64,000 nt of DNA, taken from positions 24,001-88,000 of the forward strand of contig NZ_CBVJ010000093.1 in NCBI RefSeq assembly GCF_000513275.1, in the 5' to 3' direction. Source of the stretch: Paenibacillus gorillae (GTDB taxonomy: Bacteria > Bacillota > Bacilli > Paenibacillales > Paenibacillaceae). Positions 43,741 through 51,949 of this stretch are shown piece after piece. A program made the position numbers and the translations under genes. How positions within the stretch are numbered: the stretch's first letter is position 1; each line of letters begins with the position of its first letter. The notes under the pieces are model-generated. The model was not told the origin of the DNA. It made no database searches and saw only the letters and a list, made by a program, of their open reading frames with translations.

Positions 43741-44049
43741 TTAGTTCACCTCTCCTCCCATTTGCTTGTTCGTTGTCTTGTAAGCAATAATCGTTATTAA
43801 CCCCGATACAGCCATCAAACCTATTTCTCTTTCGGTGTACCCTTTAGCTTTTGCCATGTGCCAATGCACATTTTCGTATTCGTTGGAGTTAGTGAACTTT
43901 TTATGGACCGCAGTTAGCGAAAACATGTAATTATCTCCGCTCGAGTATTCTATGAGATTCCCGTGTAACTCGTAATCCTTCATGGAAGAAGTTACGTCTG
44001 GCTGAGCCACAAAATCGTGTATTGTGTCCATGATTTTTTCAACTATCAT
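43741..44049 (-). CDS. Phage hypothetical protein with C-terminal hydrophobic segment
   Basis: A 102-residue protein: a soluble N-terminal two thirds and a hydrophobic segment (EIGLMAVSGLITIIAYKT) close to the end. It overlaps the large terminase stop by ATGA and is followed at 2 bp by another small membrane protein gene. Unrecognised. Confidence 0.6.
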   Translation of the reverse strand: MIVEKIMDTIHDFVAQPDVTSSMKDYELHGNLIEYSSGDNYMFSLTAVHKKFTNSNEYENVHWHMAKAKGYTEREIGLMAVSGLITIIAYKTTNKQMGGEVN

Positions 44050-45431
44050 AGCGCCTGCATCCCCTTTCGTTTGGTCTTACCTTGATTAGCGATGTTACGA
44101 CGTACACGAGCTTCCATGCTGTTGTCTGGTGCTGGCTTCTGCGGTTTCGTTGGCATTGTTCGCATACCGCAGAAATAACGAATGGCATCCGGTCCGTGTG
44201 TAAGCTCATGCGGCTCAGTCGCAACGTCATTCGGGTCTTTCTCATCCTTGAGCACAGCCGGCAGTGTTCGGATGATGTTCTTACAGTTATCAAAGAACTT
44301 AATCCGCGCCGTCCGCACGATTTCGCCAGTCTGCTCGTCCTGTATGTCAAAAGGGGCTAGCCACTCTTTGAGGTTGAGCCATCCTTGTACGCGCTCATTG
44401 CCTGCCTTGACGAGAACAACGCCATTCTCGCCGAATATCTCAACAGCACTCTTGCCTGTGTCCTGTCGCCGATTCCACAAGTCCGGGGGAGCATAGGTGA
44501 TCTTGATTTTCTCGGTATCAAGCGTCAACTCTGTCAGTCGGTTAGCGGCCGCACTTATGATCAAATCGGACTCATATACCTCTTTGTAGACATATGCGTA
44601 ACCCTGTGTGTCAACTGCGATCCAGTAACCGGCTAGCATGTCCAGACCATAATCGAGCACTCGAAACCGTTGCCAGTCGCTAGGGATGGGAAACGACTTG
44701 ATGACGTGAATTGACTCACTGAACTCTTCGAAGTATGTGCCGCCTGGCAATCCGTACTCACCGAGCCCAACGACTTTAAAACGTGCCGGGTTGGTGTCTC
44801 TGAGCTGCTCTATCAACTCTCTGTCGCCGTCATCTAACCACTCGTTGCAAAGGTATGTTGTCGTGAATGTATCTGCCTGCGGGTCTTCCGCATCCCAGAA
44901 ACGCCGCTTTGTCCAATGGGAATCGATCCACGGGTTGTAACTCAGCGTGACTTGCTTCCAAAGGCCGTCAGGCATCTCTCCACGGATAGATTCATCGAAT
45001 GTCCGGAACTCTTCTTCCTTCTCGATCTCGAAAGCTTCCTCAACCCACGCCCAGCACAAAACGCCCACATCTACAGTGATGGAGGTTATTTTAAGTGGAT
45101 CGTCGAACCCCCGGAATAGGATCTTCTGTCCGGTAGGCAGGTACTTAGCTTCCAGAGGACTCTCTGTGAACTTCCAGAGGTGATATACATTCATCCGCCT
45201 GGCAGCCCATTTAAGAACCGCGAACGTGCTGTCCTTGTTGGTATTGAATGTGTTGCGAACGACGACTGTGTTGGCTTGTGGATGCTTCATCATGTTGTAA
45301 ATGAACCACAGGGCTACTGTCCTAGACTTTTTCGACCCACGCCCGCCTTTAAGGACACGGTAGCGCTTCTTTGAACGCCAGAATGCTCCATACCCCTTAC
45401 CGACAACCTCAGTCAAATTAACCTCTGTCAT
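44046..45431 (-). CDS. Terminase large subunit
   Basis: A 461-residue packaging motor and nuclease of the PBSX/XtmB group. Walker A-like VLKGGRGSKKSRTVAL at about residues 27-42, Walker B-like VLCWAWVEEAFEI (acidic pair), a motif III-like SYNPW, and a RNase H-fold nuclease domain with Asp in RVLDYGLDM, Glu in YKEVYES and Asp in LTHGPDAIRYF. It cuts and pumps concatemeric DNA into the procapsid with the portal. Last 4 bp overlap the next gene. Confidence 0.93.
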   Translation of the reverse strand: MTEVNLTEVVGKGYGAFWRSKKRYRVLKGGRGSKKSRTVALWFIYNMMKHPQANTVVVRNTFNTNKDSTFAVLKWAARRMNVYHLWKFTESPLEAKYLPTGQKILFRGFDDPLKITSITVDVGVLCWAWVEEAFEIEKEEEFRTFDESIRGEMPDGLWKQVTLSYNPWIDSHWTKRRFWDAEDPQADTFTTTYLCNEWLDDGDRELIEQLRDTNPARFKVVGLGEYGLPGGTYFEEFSESIHVIKSFPIPSDWQRFRVLDYGLDMLAGYWIAVDTQGYAYVYKEVYESDLIISAAANRLTELTLDTEKIKITYAPPDLWNRRQDTGKSAVEIFGENGVVLVKAGNERVQGWLNLKEWLAPFDIQDEQTGEIVRTARIKFFDNCKNIIRTLPAVLKDEKDPNDVATEPHELTHGPDAIRYFCGMRTMPTKPQKPAPDNSMEARVRRNIANQGKTKRKGMQAL

Positions 45432-45454
45432 AGCCTCACCCGTTCAATTTATAC

Positions 45455-45473
45455 ATCTGTACAAAATACAGAT
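45455..45473. repeat. Inverted repeat between the terminase genes
   Basis: ATCTGTA, 5 nt, TACAGAT, a perfect 7-bp dyad in the 140-bp gap between small and large terminase genes, the only sizeable non-coding gap in the packaging region. It could be an operator, an RNA hairpin or part of a packaging signal. Confidence 0.4.
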
Positions 45474-45571
45474 TATACGCGCATGTCTGCATGTTGTGTC
45501 TCTGGATGCATCACCATCAACATGATGATATTCCGAGCACATTTCGTATTTTCGTTTGCACTATTTGTATA

Positions 45572-45997
45572 CTAATCAGGCAAATCATCCTCACCTTTGA
45601 AGACAACCACCTGCCCTTTCACTTCCTGTTTGTCAACCCAAGTGCCGTATCTTTTGCCCAACAACTCAGCTGCTTTGATGCGATCTTTACCTTCGAGCTC
45701 GTTTTTGACCAGTGCTTGTTCACCCATCCCCAAACCTAACGGGATCTTTTCAGTCACCTTGCCCCGCATCACATCAGTGAGGAATTCCAGAACTTCGTCC
45801 TGTTTCGCGATCCTCGCTTCGTCCTTCTTGGCAATCAGAGCATCGATGTATTCGCGAATGATAGGTTTTGATAAGTTCTCATGGCCCATTTCCCTAGCCG
45901 TCTTAGCGCTGTATCCAGCTCTTACGGCTGATTCAGATGCATTGCCGCTCTCCACAAAGTAGTCAGCAAACCTCTTCTGCTTCTCCGTCAGCTTCAT
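45572..45997 (-). CDS. Terminase small subunit
   Basis: A 141-residue DNA-recognition subunit. KLTEKQKRFADYFVESGNAS then ESAVRAGYSAKTAREMGHEN is the standard N-terminal helix-turn-helix of Terminase_2/XtmA proteins. The C-terminus holds RIKAAELLGKRYGTW, also typical. It binds the packaging start site and recruits the large subunit encoded downstream. Its start overlaps the preceding gene by about 35 bp. Confidence 0.9.
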   Translation of the reverse strand: MKLTEKQKRFADYFVESGNASESAVRAGYSAKTAREMGHENLSKPIIREYIDALIAKKDEARIAKQDEVLEFLTDVMRGKVTEKIPLGLGMGEQALVKNELEGKDRIKAAELLGKRYGTWVDKQEVKGQVVVFKGEDDLPD

Positions 45998-46304
45998 CGC
46001 ATAACACCTCGCCTCCTGTTAGGACTATCCGGTCCTTATTGTGTCTTGCCCACCTCAATGCCTTGGGGATATCTATGAATGTGCGGCCATAGCAGGTGAT
46101 CATAATCATTACGTCTACCCGAACTTCAAACACCCACCAAACGCCTTCAAGTTTGATGTACTCATCTGTGCGGTTGTATTCTCCTGCCGCTAGTTTCTCC
46201 TGCAGCACCGCTTGTAAATCGGTCTTGCTTACCACTTGCACTCTCTCGCAATACTGCTCGTGCCCATGCTTCGTTATCCGTACCGTGCATTCTGCAAGTT
46301 TCAT
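45963..46304 (-). CDS. Phage hypothetical protein before terminase
   Basis: A 113-residue protein, beta-rich at the start (MKLAECTVRITKHGHEQYCE) with a Trp/Tyr-rich centre (KLEGVWWVFEVRVDVMIMIT) and an acidic tail. ATG 46304 has GGTGGAGGG upstream; an in-frame ATG at 46343 has none. First gene of the late transcript after the early-region terminator. Family unknown. Confidence 0.62.
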   Translation of the reverse strand: MKLAECTVRITKHGHEQYCERVQVVSKTDLQAVLQEKLAAGEYNRTDEYIKLEGVWWVFEVRVDVMIMITCYGRTFIDIPKALRWARHNKDRIVLTGGEVLCDEADGEAEEVC

Positions 46305-46329
46305 ACCCTCCACCCTCTCAGGAAATAGA

Positions 46330-46356
46330 AAAAGCCGCCCCAATTAGGACGGCTTC
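46330..46356 (-). terminator. Terminator between early and late regions
   Basis: Minus strand AAGCCGTCC, short loop, GGGGCGGCTT then TTTC. It lies after the RinA/ArpU-like regulator gene and before the first packaging gene, so late transcription would need a new start or antitermination. Confidence 0.7.
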
Positions 46357-46441
46357 CTGTTCTTTTTCATTTCGTTCGATAGTACCATAATATCGCGGTT
46401 TTTTTCGGCAAACCAGACAAGAACCAGACATTTATAGGACA

Positions 46442-47047
46442 TTAAGCGGACAACTTTTTATATTCGTCTTCTGCGTTGTCTTTCCATCTCCTTAGCGTGC
46501 GCTCTGTCACATTGAGTTGAACGGCTATATCTGTGTAATTCATTCCATCAATATGCCTCATTCTCAATATTTTGGCGTATTCAGGTTTATGGCTTTTGAG
46601 AGCAGTTAGAATTGTATCAATTCTTTCAACTTCCTCTTGTAAGTCTTGCAGTTCCGCGACTCTCTCAATGATCTTATCAAGGTTGTCTCGAACTCCGTAC
46701 CCCCGGGCGGCGATTACCTTTTGGATTTTACTTCTCAACTCCTGCAGCAACTGCTCGTCCTCTTTGTCAGCCCCTTTTTGTGGGATGATCGCACATTGGC
46801 TCTTTATCCCTGAAGGGTAGCGATCCAAGTATGCATTAGCGACTGTCTCCAGCCTCTGCTCCTTTTCCGAGAGGTACATGTAGCTCGGCATACCTCTTAA
46901 TCTCCGGTGCAATTCTTGCAGTTGATCGTCTTGGTTAAGCCGGCTTACCGTTATTCCGCTGCCTACGCTGTAGGTGCTGAGTACCTTAATTCTCGCCTGA
47001 ATCTGCCGGTACCGACTTAACTGCTCGATAGCTTGCGGTTCACTCAT
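46442..47047 (-). CDS. RinA/ArpU-like late transcription regulator
   Basis: A 201-residue protein, mainly helical, whose last 45 residues (MRHIDGMNYTDIAVQLNVTE then RTLRRWKDNAEDEYKK) form a sigma-region-4-like helix-turn-helix as in ArpU/RinA/YqaQ proteins that switch on packaging and head genes. Location at the end of the early region, immediately before terminase, fits a late-gene activator. Promoter target not identified. Confidence 0.8.
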   Translation of the reverse strand: MSEPQAIEQLSRYRQIQARIKVLSTYSVGSGITVSRLNQDDQLQELHRRLRGMPSYMYLSEKEQRLETVANAYLDRYPSGIKSQCAIIPQKGADKEDEQLLQELRSKIQKVIAARGYGVRDNLDKIIERVAELQDLQEEVERIDTILTALKSHKPEYAKILRMRHIDGMNYTDIAVQLNVTERTLRRWKDNAEDEYKKLSA

Positions 47048-47095
47048 TCTCAGGTCACTCCTTTCTATCTGCTACTCTCCTAAGTCATTCAATAT

Positions 47096-47524
47096 TCAAA
47101 CCTTCCCGTCCAGAAGTTCCAGATTATCGTGGATGTTTCCAGTGACTTCAATCGCCTTGGGTGTGCCGTCCTCATCCTTCCACATATGACACACATCAAA
47201 TGGTTTCCAGCATGCTTTTTGTTCATTGTACTCAACCGCTTTAATGCGCTCGATATCTGCGAAATGTTGACTATATCCACCTTGGATTTTTACTTTGACA
47301 ATGTCCCCCTCAAATATCTCAACACCGTTCTTATCCTTGAGTCCAGTGTTTTGTCCTACTGTGACGGGATCGACCTCGTATGAGTACAATGCCGATGCAT
47401 GTGAAGGCATAATGAATGCCTTGCCAAGGTGTTCGCCATGATCTAACTCATGATACCAACCTTCCACCCACTCACCATTGTCTTTCCTTTTCCCCCGGTA
47501 TTCTCGCACGGCAATCCCTCCCAT
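47096..47524 (-). CDS. YopX-family protein
   Basis: A 142-residue protein of the YopX family of Gram-positive phages: REYRGKRKDNGEWVEGWYHE, then VDPVTVGQNTGLKDKNGVEIFEGDIVKV and a terminal VTGNIHDNLELL. The role is unknown; the family forms decamers. A second YopX gene is at 49962-50369. The first residues MGGIAV may be non-coding, since GGGAGG overlaps them and a GTG follows. Confidence 0.85.
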   Translation of the reverse strand: MGGIAVREYRGKRKDNGEWVEGWYHELDHGEHLGKAFIMPSHASALYSYEVDPVTVGQNTGLKDKNGVEIFEGDIVKVKIQGGYSQHFADIERIKAVEYNEQKACWKPFDVCHMWKDEDGTPKAIEVTGNIHDNLELLDGKV

Positions 47525-47536
47525 GTATTTGATTAT

Positions 47537-47968
47537 TCAGCCTGCGTTCTGCCGCTCGAACCAGAACACGACCGGCTCTTGCGATTCCACGATCAATCCA
47601 TACTTCTTGGCAAACTTGTACTGATTCGAATACGAATTTAAACTTTCGATGAATCGATAGATGATTTCCCTGAACCCCTCGACGCTGCTCATACCCTTCA
47701 TTAGGTTGCAACTTGGACAAGCTGGGACGAGGTTGTCGATGTGATCTCGTTCAGGATTCAATGGCACCCTTTTTGTTTCGACCTTTGTTCTTATTAATGC
47801 GTATTCAGTATCTTCATAGTTATAGGATATGGCATTTGGAAGCCTACCCAACGGCTCAAAGTGATCCGCATGCCATTTGTCCGCAAGTACACATCCGCAG
47901 TACCAACACTTTCCGCCTGATTTGTTCCATATTTCCTGTCGTTTCTTGTTCAATTTCTCACCCCTCAT
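47537..47968 (-). CDS. HNH endonuclease
   Basis: A 143-residue nuclease. GGKCWYCGCVLADKWHADHF gives the zinc-binding CxxC and the catalytic His-x-Asp-His, and LVPACPSCNLMKG supplies the second CxxC and the Asn of the HNH finger. It could nick DNA in packaging or act as a homing enzyme; position in the accessory part of the early operon favours neither clearly. Confidence 0.87.
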   Translation of the reverse strand: MRGEKLNKKRQEIWNKSGGKCWYCGCVLADKWHADHFEPLGRLPNAISYNYEDTEYALIRTKVETKRVPLNPERDHIDNLVPACPSCNLMKGMSSVEGFREIIYRFIESLNSYSNQYKFAKKYGLIVESQEPVVFWFERQNAG

Positions 47969-47985
47969 GTATTTGATTATTCACA

Positions 47986-48219
47986 TTAGTCCTCAAACAA
48001 AGTAAGCCTCTCATCAGATATCTGACGGTAAATACGCATCAAATCAGGGTTCGCAATTTCAAAAGCTTCATCGCGGAAAATAGGAATTTTATAAAAACGC
48101 TCCAACTCCGTCATGAACGCACCATAACGTTCATCTTTCTTTTGTTGCGGCATGTCCTCATTTAATTTAACTTTTGCAAATTCTGCACGCACTTTAAGCA
48201 GAGTTTCCATTTCCTTCAT
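47986..48219 (-). CDS. Small phage hypothetical protein
   Basis: A 77-residue, charged, helical protein (KVRAEFAKVKLNEDMPQQKK, then FKIPIFRDEAFEIANPDLMR-like sequence: YKIPIFRDEAFEIANPDLMR). GGGAGGG lies upstream of ATG 48219. Unrecognised; lies among other accessory genes of the early operon. Confidence 0.62.
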   Translation of the reverse strand: MKEMETLLKVRAEFAKVKLNEDMPQQKKDERYGAFMTELERFYKIPIFRDEAFEIANPDLMRIYRQISDERLTLFED

Positions 48220-48238
48220 GCCCTATGTCCCTCCCTAT

Positions 48239-48748
48239 TCACTCTTCTTCTTCGATATAGTTCCCGTTCTCGTCGTAATAGTCCGGTCTGTCTACTACAT
48301 TTTCAAATATCCATTTACGAGCTTCAGGTGTACCACTGTCAGGCAATGAATGATCAAGAATCCCAACTGAATCGAATTTAAAGTGTCCGAAGTTATAGCC
48401 ATAGTCTTCGTCGGCATATTTGATGTCGAAGACAAATTCAGGGAATTGTTTGCTGAGTGCTTTGAAAATTGGAATTGGTGACGCCCATGCTGTATCAAAT
48501 TTAATGACATTTTCGTTTATGCTAATTTCGTATGCATTCCATTTCGTTCCCCAATTATGATTGCTCCATCTATACCATAGCGGCGAAATACCAGGCGTCC
48601 CAATTGAATCAATTTCTTCCTGCGGCATAGGTATGAGCTTATTAAAATCAAAGGATTGATCCTCCGATGAAACAAAGTCGATAACGTCTTTAACGCTTCG
48701 GCCCTCAGGGGCTTGAATGGTAATAACATTAGTAATATGATTTGGCAC
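48239..48748 (-). CDS. DUF1281-like (YubB ferredoxin-like) protein
   Basis: A 169-residue protein. VPNHITNVITIQAPEG at the start and NHNWGTKWNAYEISINENVI then FDTAWASPIPIFKALSKQFP are the hallmark strings of the YubB/DUF1281 family found on plasmids and phages. GTG 48748 follows GGGAGG at 6 nt; an ATG five codons upstream overlaps that site. Function unknown. Confidence 0.78.
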   Translation of the reverse strand: MPNHITNVITIQAPEGRSVKDVIDFVSSEDQSFDFNKLIPMPQEEIDSIGTPGISPLWYRWSNHNWGTKWNAYEISINENVIKFDTAWASPIPIFKALSKQFPEFVFDIKYADEDYGYNFGHFKFDSVGILDHSLPDSGTPEARKWIFENVVDRPDYYDENGNYIEEEE

Positions 48749-48775
48749 TTTAATTCCTCCCATGTCTCTTAATAT

Positions 48776-49000
48776 TCATTTTGATACATGACTAACGACC
48801 CTTATCGCCCTCGGTTTATCTGGCTGCCGTTCCACATACCCCTTAACTACCAGACGATCCAGAATCCCATGTGGCGTTGCTGAGGATTGATACCCTAAAG
48901 CCTCAGCGATCTCCCGCACAGTAGGTGGATATCCATTTGCAACGATGTGGCTTTCGATGTACTCCAGCACCTTCTGCTGCGTCACTGTGAGCTTATCCAT
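48776..49000 (-). CDS. LexA-type winged-helix protein lacking the peptidase domain
   Basis: A 74-residue protein identical in layout to the LexA DNA-binding domain: LTVTQQKVLEYIESHIVANG, YPPTVREIAEALGYQSSATP then HGILDRLVVKGYVERQPDKP. The S24 autoprotease half is missing and the gene ends naturally, so it cannot self-cleave after RecA activation. It may compete for SOS boxes or regulate phage genes. ATG 49000 overlaps the upstream gene by 8 bp. Confidence 0.85.
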   Translation of the reverse strand: MDKLTVTQQKVLEYIESHIVANGYPPTVREIAEALGYQSSATPHGILDRLVVKGYVERQPDKPRAIRVVSHVSK

Positions 49001-49313
49001 GACGTTTCTTTCGCCAGACTGATTTGTATCCAGTAAGCGTCTTGGGTGTAATTTCGTAGCGCTCTGCAATCTCCCGATCAGTCATGAATTGCCCGCGGTG
49101 GCGCTTGTACAATTCTTCTGTCAAAACAATTTTGCCGTTCAACCGGTTTCTCACCGCCCGGCGCCGCCGCTCGTCGCCGTCCTCGTCCATTATTTTGAGC
49201 GTAGACGGTGGCGGTTCCTCGAATCTGTCCGGCCTTCCCAGATCCATACCAGGCACATAGTTAGCGACTTGTTCGGGAGTAAGCTGCCAAACCTTTATCT
49301 TGCTGCCTCTCAT
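48993..49313 (-). CDS. Phage hypothetical protein with helix-turn-helix C-terminus
   Basis: A 106-residue basic protein. The C-terminal FMTDREIAERYEITPKTLTG then YKSVWRKKRHG looks like a helix-turn-helix; the middle DGDERRRRAVRNRLNGKIVL is Arg-rich. Start ATG 49313 overlaps the upstream stop by 4 bp. Possibly a DNA-binding regulator; family not recognised. Confidence 0.65.
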   Translation of the reverse strand: MRGSKIKVWQLTPEQVANYVPGMDLGRPDRFEEPPPSTLKIMDEDGDERRRRAVRNRLNGKIVLTEELYKRHRGQFMTDREIAERYEITPKTLTGYKSVWRKKRHG

Positions 49314-49483
49314 TTGTACACCGCCCTTATTTTGATTTGATGGTGTCCGTACCGCTGTGGGTTATCTAGCCGCATCAGTTCCGCCATTGCTGCTGCCTTG
49401 TATATCCAATGGGCTTCGTCGTCGTTGTACGCGATCTCTCGGAGCTGCGATTGTGTGGCTTTTCTCATATCCAAATTACCCAT
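49310..49483 (-). CDS. Small phage hypothetical protein
   Basis: A 57-residue helical protein starting MGNLDMRKATQSQLREIAYN. ATG 49483 is chosen because GGAGG lies 6 nt upstream; longer in-frame starts lack a site. Tightly overlapped by the next gene. Function unknown. Confidence 0.6.
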   Translation of the reverse strand: MGNLDMRKATQSQLREIAYNDDEAHWIYKAAAMAELMRLDNPQRYGHHQIKIRAVYK

Positions 49484-49554
49484 AACGACCTCCAATCTGG
49501 AACACACGTTCTGTTTGACGACAATGCGAATCCCTTAGCCGGATGCTGTTCCGC

Positions 49555-49965
49555 CTATAATTCTTTCACTGCTATTTCGATTCGGGGATTGAAACTATAT
49601 CGTTTCAACACTCTAGCATCTACTATTTGGCTATCGTCACGCCACAGGATGCCCGTCAGAGCGTCTTTGACGCCTTTTTGGTAATTATCTCCGTCAGGCT
49701 TCGTCACGGGGTAAATAGTGCCATCCTCAGCTTCCTGCGCCTTCTTCTTGCTGAAACTCTTTGGTATCGGCCGATAAACAATCAATTTCATTGCTATCGG
49801 TCCAGTGATCAACTCAGCCGGCTTATGCTCCACGGCTGCTAGTCGAATGTAATCTTTATAATCACTCGACTTCTTAGGGTCGTAAGCTCTCACAAATCCT
49901 CCAACAGTTGAAAACCTCGGCCTTCCCTGCGCTATTGGTTCGCCGTATACTGTGAATTCGATCAC
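49555..49965 (-). CDS. RusA-family Holliday junction resolvase
   Basis: A 136-residue endonuclease that cuts four-way junctions made in phage recombination and replication. Family pattern: FTVYGEPIAQGRPRF at the N-terminus and the catalytic Asp/Lys segment VTKPDGDNYQKGVKDALTGI then WRDDSQIVD near the C-terminus, with Asp residues of the DxDN and DD motifs visible. It fits the RecT/exonuclease pathway upstream in the operon. Starts 4 bp inside the preceding gene's end. Confidence 0.93.
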   Translation of the reverse strand: MIEFTVYGEPIAQGRPRFSTVGGFVRAYDPKKSSDYKDYIRLAAVEHKPAELITGPIAMKLIVYRPIPKSFSKKKAQEAEDGTIYPVTKPDGDNYQKGVKDALTGILWRDDSQIVDARVLKRYSFNPRIEIAVKEL

Positions 49966-50369
49966 CCCCCCACCTCCAACAGTTCAGGGTTTTCATGGAT
50001 GTTTCCGATGACCTCACATGAGTCGTGATTACCATAAAGGGTATAACTAATTTGCCATGTAACTGGGGGAAGCCAATCGATGCGATATTTCCCTTCTTCA
50101 TAATTGACTACACCCACATCGTTTTCGTTTTTAACAATATCGCCCCCATATATGTGTTCACCTTCACAATCATTTACTTCCGTGTATTGACTGATTGTTT
50201 TGGGATCTACTTCAAAATAAGCACCACTGTTTGTGAAAATGTAGTGACATCTTGGCGGAACGTCACATAAACCTTGTGTGTTGTATCCTATCTCGAACAT
50301 GTAAAGATAGAATCCGTACACCCAACCGCCGTTATTAGTTTGTTTTCCTCGAAATATGATCTCTCTCAA
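49962..50369 (-). CDS. YopX-family protein, second copy
   Basis: A 135-residue YopX protein: REIIFRGKQTNNGGWVYGFY, VDPKTISQYTEVNDCEGEHIYGGDIV-type motif (VDPKTISQYTEVNDCEGEHI then YGGDIVKN) and VIGNIHENPELL at the end. Diverged from the copy at 47096. Overlaps both neighbours by 4 bp, so it is in a translationally coupled cluster. Confidence 0.85.
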   Translation of the reverse strand: MREIIFRGKQTNNGGWVYGFYLYMFEIGYNTQGLCDVPPRCHYIFTNSGAYFEVDPKTISQYTEVNDCEGEHIYGGDIVKNENDVGVVNYEEGKYRIDWLPPVTWQISYTLYGNHDSCEVIGNIHENPELLEVGG

Positions 50370-50620
50370 TCCCCCACCCCCGGAGTCTCAGCTATAACAG
50401 CAGCCAACTTCTTGTCATGCTCGTTGATTGTGGATACGTCCGGCCGTTCCAACAGGTTGATTGCTTTGCCCTGCGGGCGATCTGCGACTATTGTCAAAGG
50501 AGAAAAAAGTCTGCATGTGATTTCGAGTATTTGTTGGCTTTCCTGATCCAATGCTACGGGGTACAACATACCGCCTTTGTTATAAAAGAGTACTGGACCG
50601 TCTTTTAATGCTTCACTCAC
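50366..50620 (-). CDS. Small phage hypothetical protein
   Basis: An 84-residue protein (SEALKDGPVLFYNKGGMLYP, then VALDQESQQILEITCRLF). Beta-rich start, helical end. It overlaps the upstream and downstream genes by a few bases. I do not recognise it. Confidence 0.65.
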   Translation of the reverse strand: MSEALKDGPVLFYNKGGMLYPVALDQESQQILEITCRLFSPLTIVADRPQGKAINLLERPDVSTINEHDKKLAAVIAETPGVGD

Positions 50621-51245
50621 TTGAACTCACCTCGCTATTCAACATCAGGAGCGCAGCCTTACATACAGCATACGGGGCATGTTCTGATACAGACCTGTAA
50701 TTAGTCCCCTTGTAATCAATGCTGCAATCCCAATCCTCGTAAAAGCCTATGTTGATCTCAGCTCCGCGCTTGAGCATCTCGTCTACCACCAGTCGCATTC
50801 CTTCCCATGTGGTAGAGTATTTTGGTATTTCTCGCTGTTGAAGCAAATCGGCAACATCCCTAATAACTAAGTTTGGCTTGTTTATTTCCTCTTCTGATAG
50901 CCCTACCAATCTGAGCAAGTGGTGGCTCGTTTTGGCGTATATACCGCGACCTTCTTCTAGCGTCAGACCTAATACTTTTACTGCAATCAGTTCGTTCAAC
51001 TCTTTCCCAGGCTGCAGCTTCTCAATCTCTGTATAATTCATTCCGGTTCCTCCTCCATACAAGCGTTCATGAAGCTCTCTATCTTCATCAGTCTCGACTT
51101 TGTTCTCAAGAATCTCTACAGGCTCAGGGCAACGCCTTTCTAGATACACCCAGCAATCAAGCCCGCAGCCTCCCCATATACCGACTTTGTGGCAGTCGGT
51201 TGTTCCTACAATGCCATACATAGCTTCCTCAAGATGGTTGTCCAT
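50613..51245 (-). CDS. Two-part protein with C-terminal phage ABA-sandwich domain
   Basis: A 210-residue protein. The first 68 residues contain a Cys-rich piece (GTTDCHKVGIWGGCGLDCWV then YLERRCPEP). From MNYTEIEKLQPGKELNELIA onward it looks like the phage ABA-sandwich domain, including SEHAPYAVCKAALL near the end. A second strong ribosome site (GGAGGAGG) precedes the internal ATG at 51041, so the C-terminal domain could also be made alone. ATG 51245 overlaps the upstream gene by 17 bp. Confidence 0.68.
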   Translation of the reverse strand: MDNHLEEAMYGIVGTTDCHKVGIWGGCGLDCWVYLERRCPEPVEILENKVETDEDRELHERLYGGGTGMNYTEIEKLQPGKELNELIAVKVLGLTLEEGRGIYAKTSHHLLRLVGLSEEEINKPNLVIRDVADLLQQREIPKYSTTWEGMRLVVDEMLKRGAEINIGFYEDWDCSIDYKGTNYRSVSEHAPYAVCKAALLMLNSEVSSSE

Positions 51246-51729
51246 TGCCAGAAGCATCCTCCTTGTTGGATAGAGTCGAGAGGACATAAACTGCCTTGTC
51301 TTCTACCGACAAGAACGCCTCTGCTAGTTGATAGGTTTCCACGTTGGCGGGAAGCATTTCGCGATAGTCATTAATCCATTCCAGCGCTCTCTTCATGGCG
51401 GTGTGCTCTTTTTCAAGCTCGATTATCCGTTCTTGCTCGTACCAACGCCGTTCGTTTTGTCCATCGTTGAAGAATACGAATTTTGCGTCGATGATCTTAT
51501 TTGCCGTCTCCAATTTTCCCAGCAGAAAGGCCATCCATGTTGGAGTGTTGACGATTAGGTAAGCGTTAGCCGCTGCGACCTCGTCAGTTCCGTGGATTTC
51601 AGCAATGCTACCATTGTCAATCGACTGCCATATCTCCATTTTCCCAGTGGCAGTGTTTGTAATCTTAGCCCACGGTCCAATTTCAGCGTTTTTCAACGCC
51701 TCTTTTATTTGCTCGATCGTGTCAGTCAT
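51229..51729 (-). CDS. Phage hypothetical protein
   Basis: A 166-residue protein. The first 75 residues (MTDTIEQIKEALKNAEIGPW then WQSIDNGSIAEIHGTDEVAA) look like a small alpha/beta domain found in several phage proteins of unknown role, and the middle (YEQERIIELEKEHTAMKRAL) is a coiled coil. Overlaps neighbours at both ends. Confidence 0.65.
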   Translation of the reverse strand: MTDTIEQIKEALKNAEIGPWAKITNTATGKMEIWQSIDNGSIAEIHGTDEVAAANAYLIVNTPTWMAFLLGKLETANKIIDAKFVFFNDGQNERRWYEQERIIELEKEHTAMKRALEWINDYREMLPANVETYQLAEAFLSVEDKAVYVLSTLSNKEDASGNGQPS

Positions 51730-51940
51730 TCTTTCCCATCTCCTCTACTGCAGCTACGTTTTCCCAAAGGTCTGCGAACAGGTATTCAATGCTTGCACGG
51801 ACATCCTTTGAATTACGGCCGCTCGCTAATTGCATTTCCGTATACATCTGCCTAGTCAAATGATCAAGGCCCTCCAGCTTTTCGCGTATCAGCCATTCGA
51901 AGCTGTCCCAGACCTCTTGTACTCCTTTGGCGATTTTCAT
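51722..51940 (-). CDS. Small phage hypothetical protein
   Basis: A 72-residue helical protein (MKIAKGVQEVWDSFEWLIRE). AGGAGG lies upstream of ATG 51940, 9 bp after the replisome organizer gene. Unrecognised. Confidence 0.62.
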   Translation of the reverse strand: MKIAKGVQEVWDSFEWLIREKLEGLDHLTRQMYTEMQLASGRNSKDVRASIEYLFADLWENVAAVEEMGKND

Positions 51941-51949
51941 TGTGTCCTC

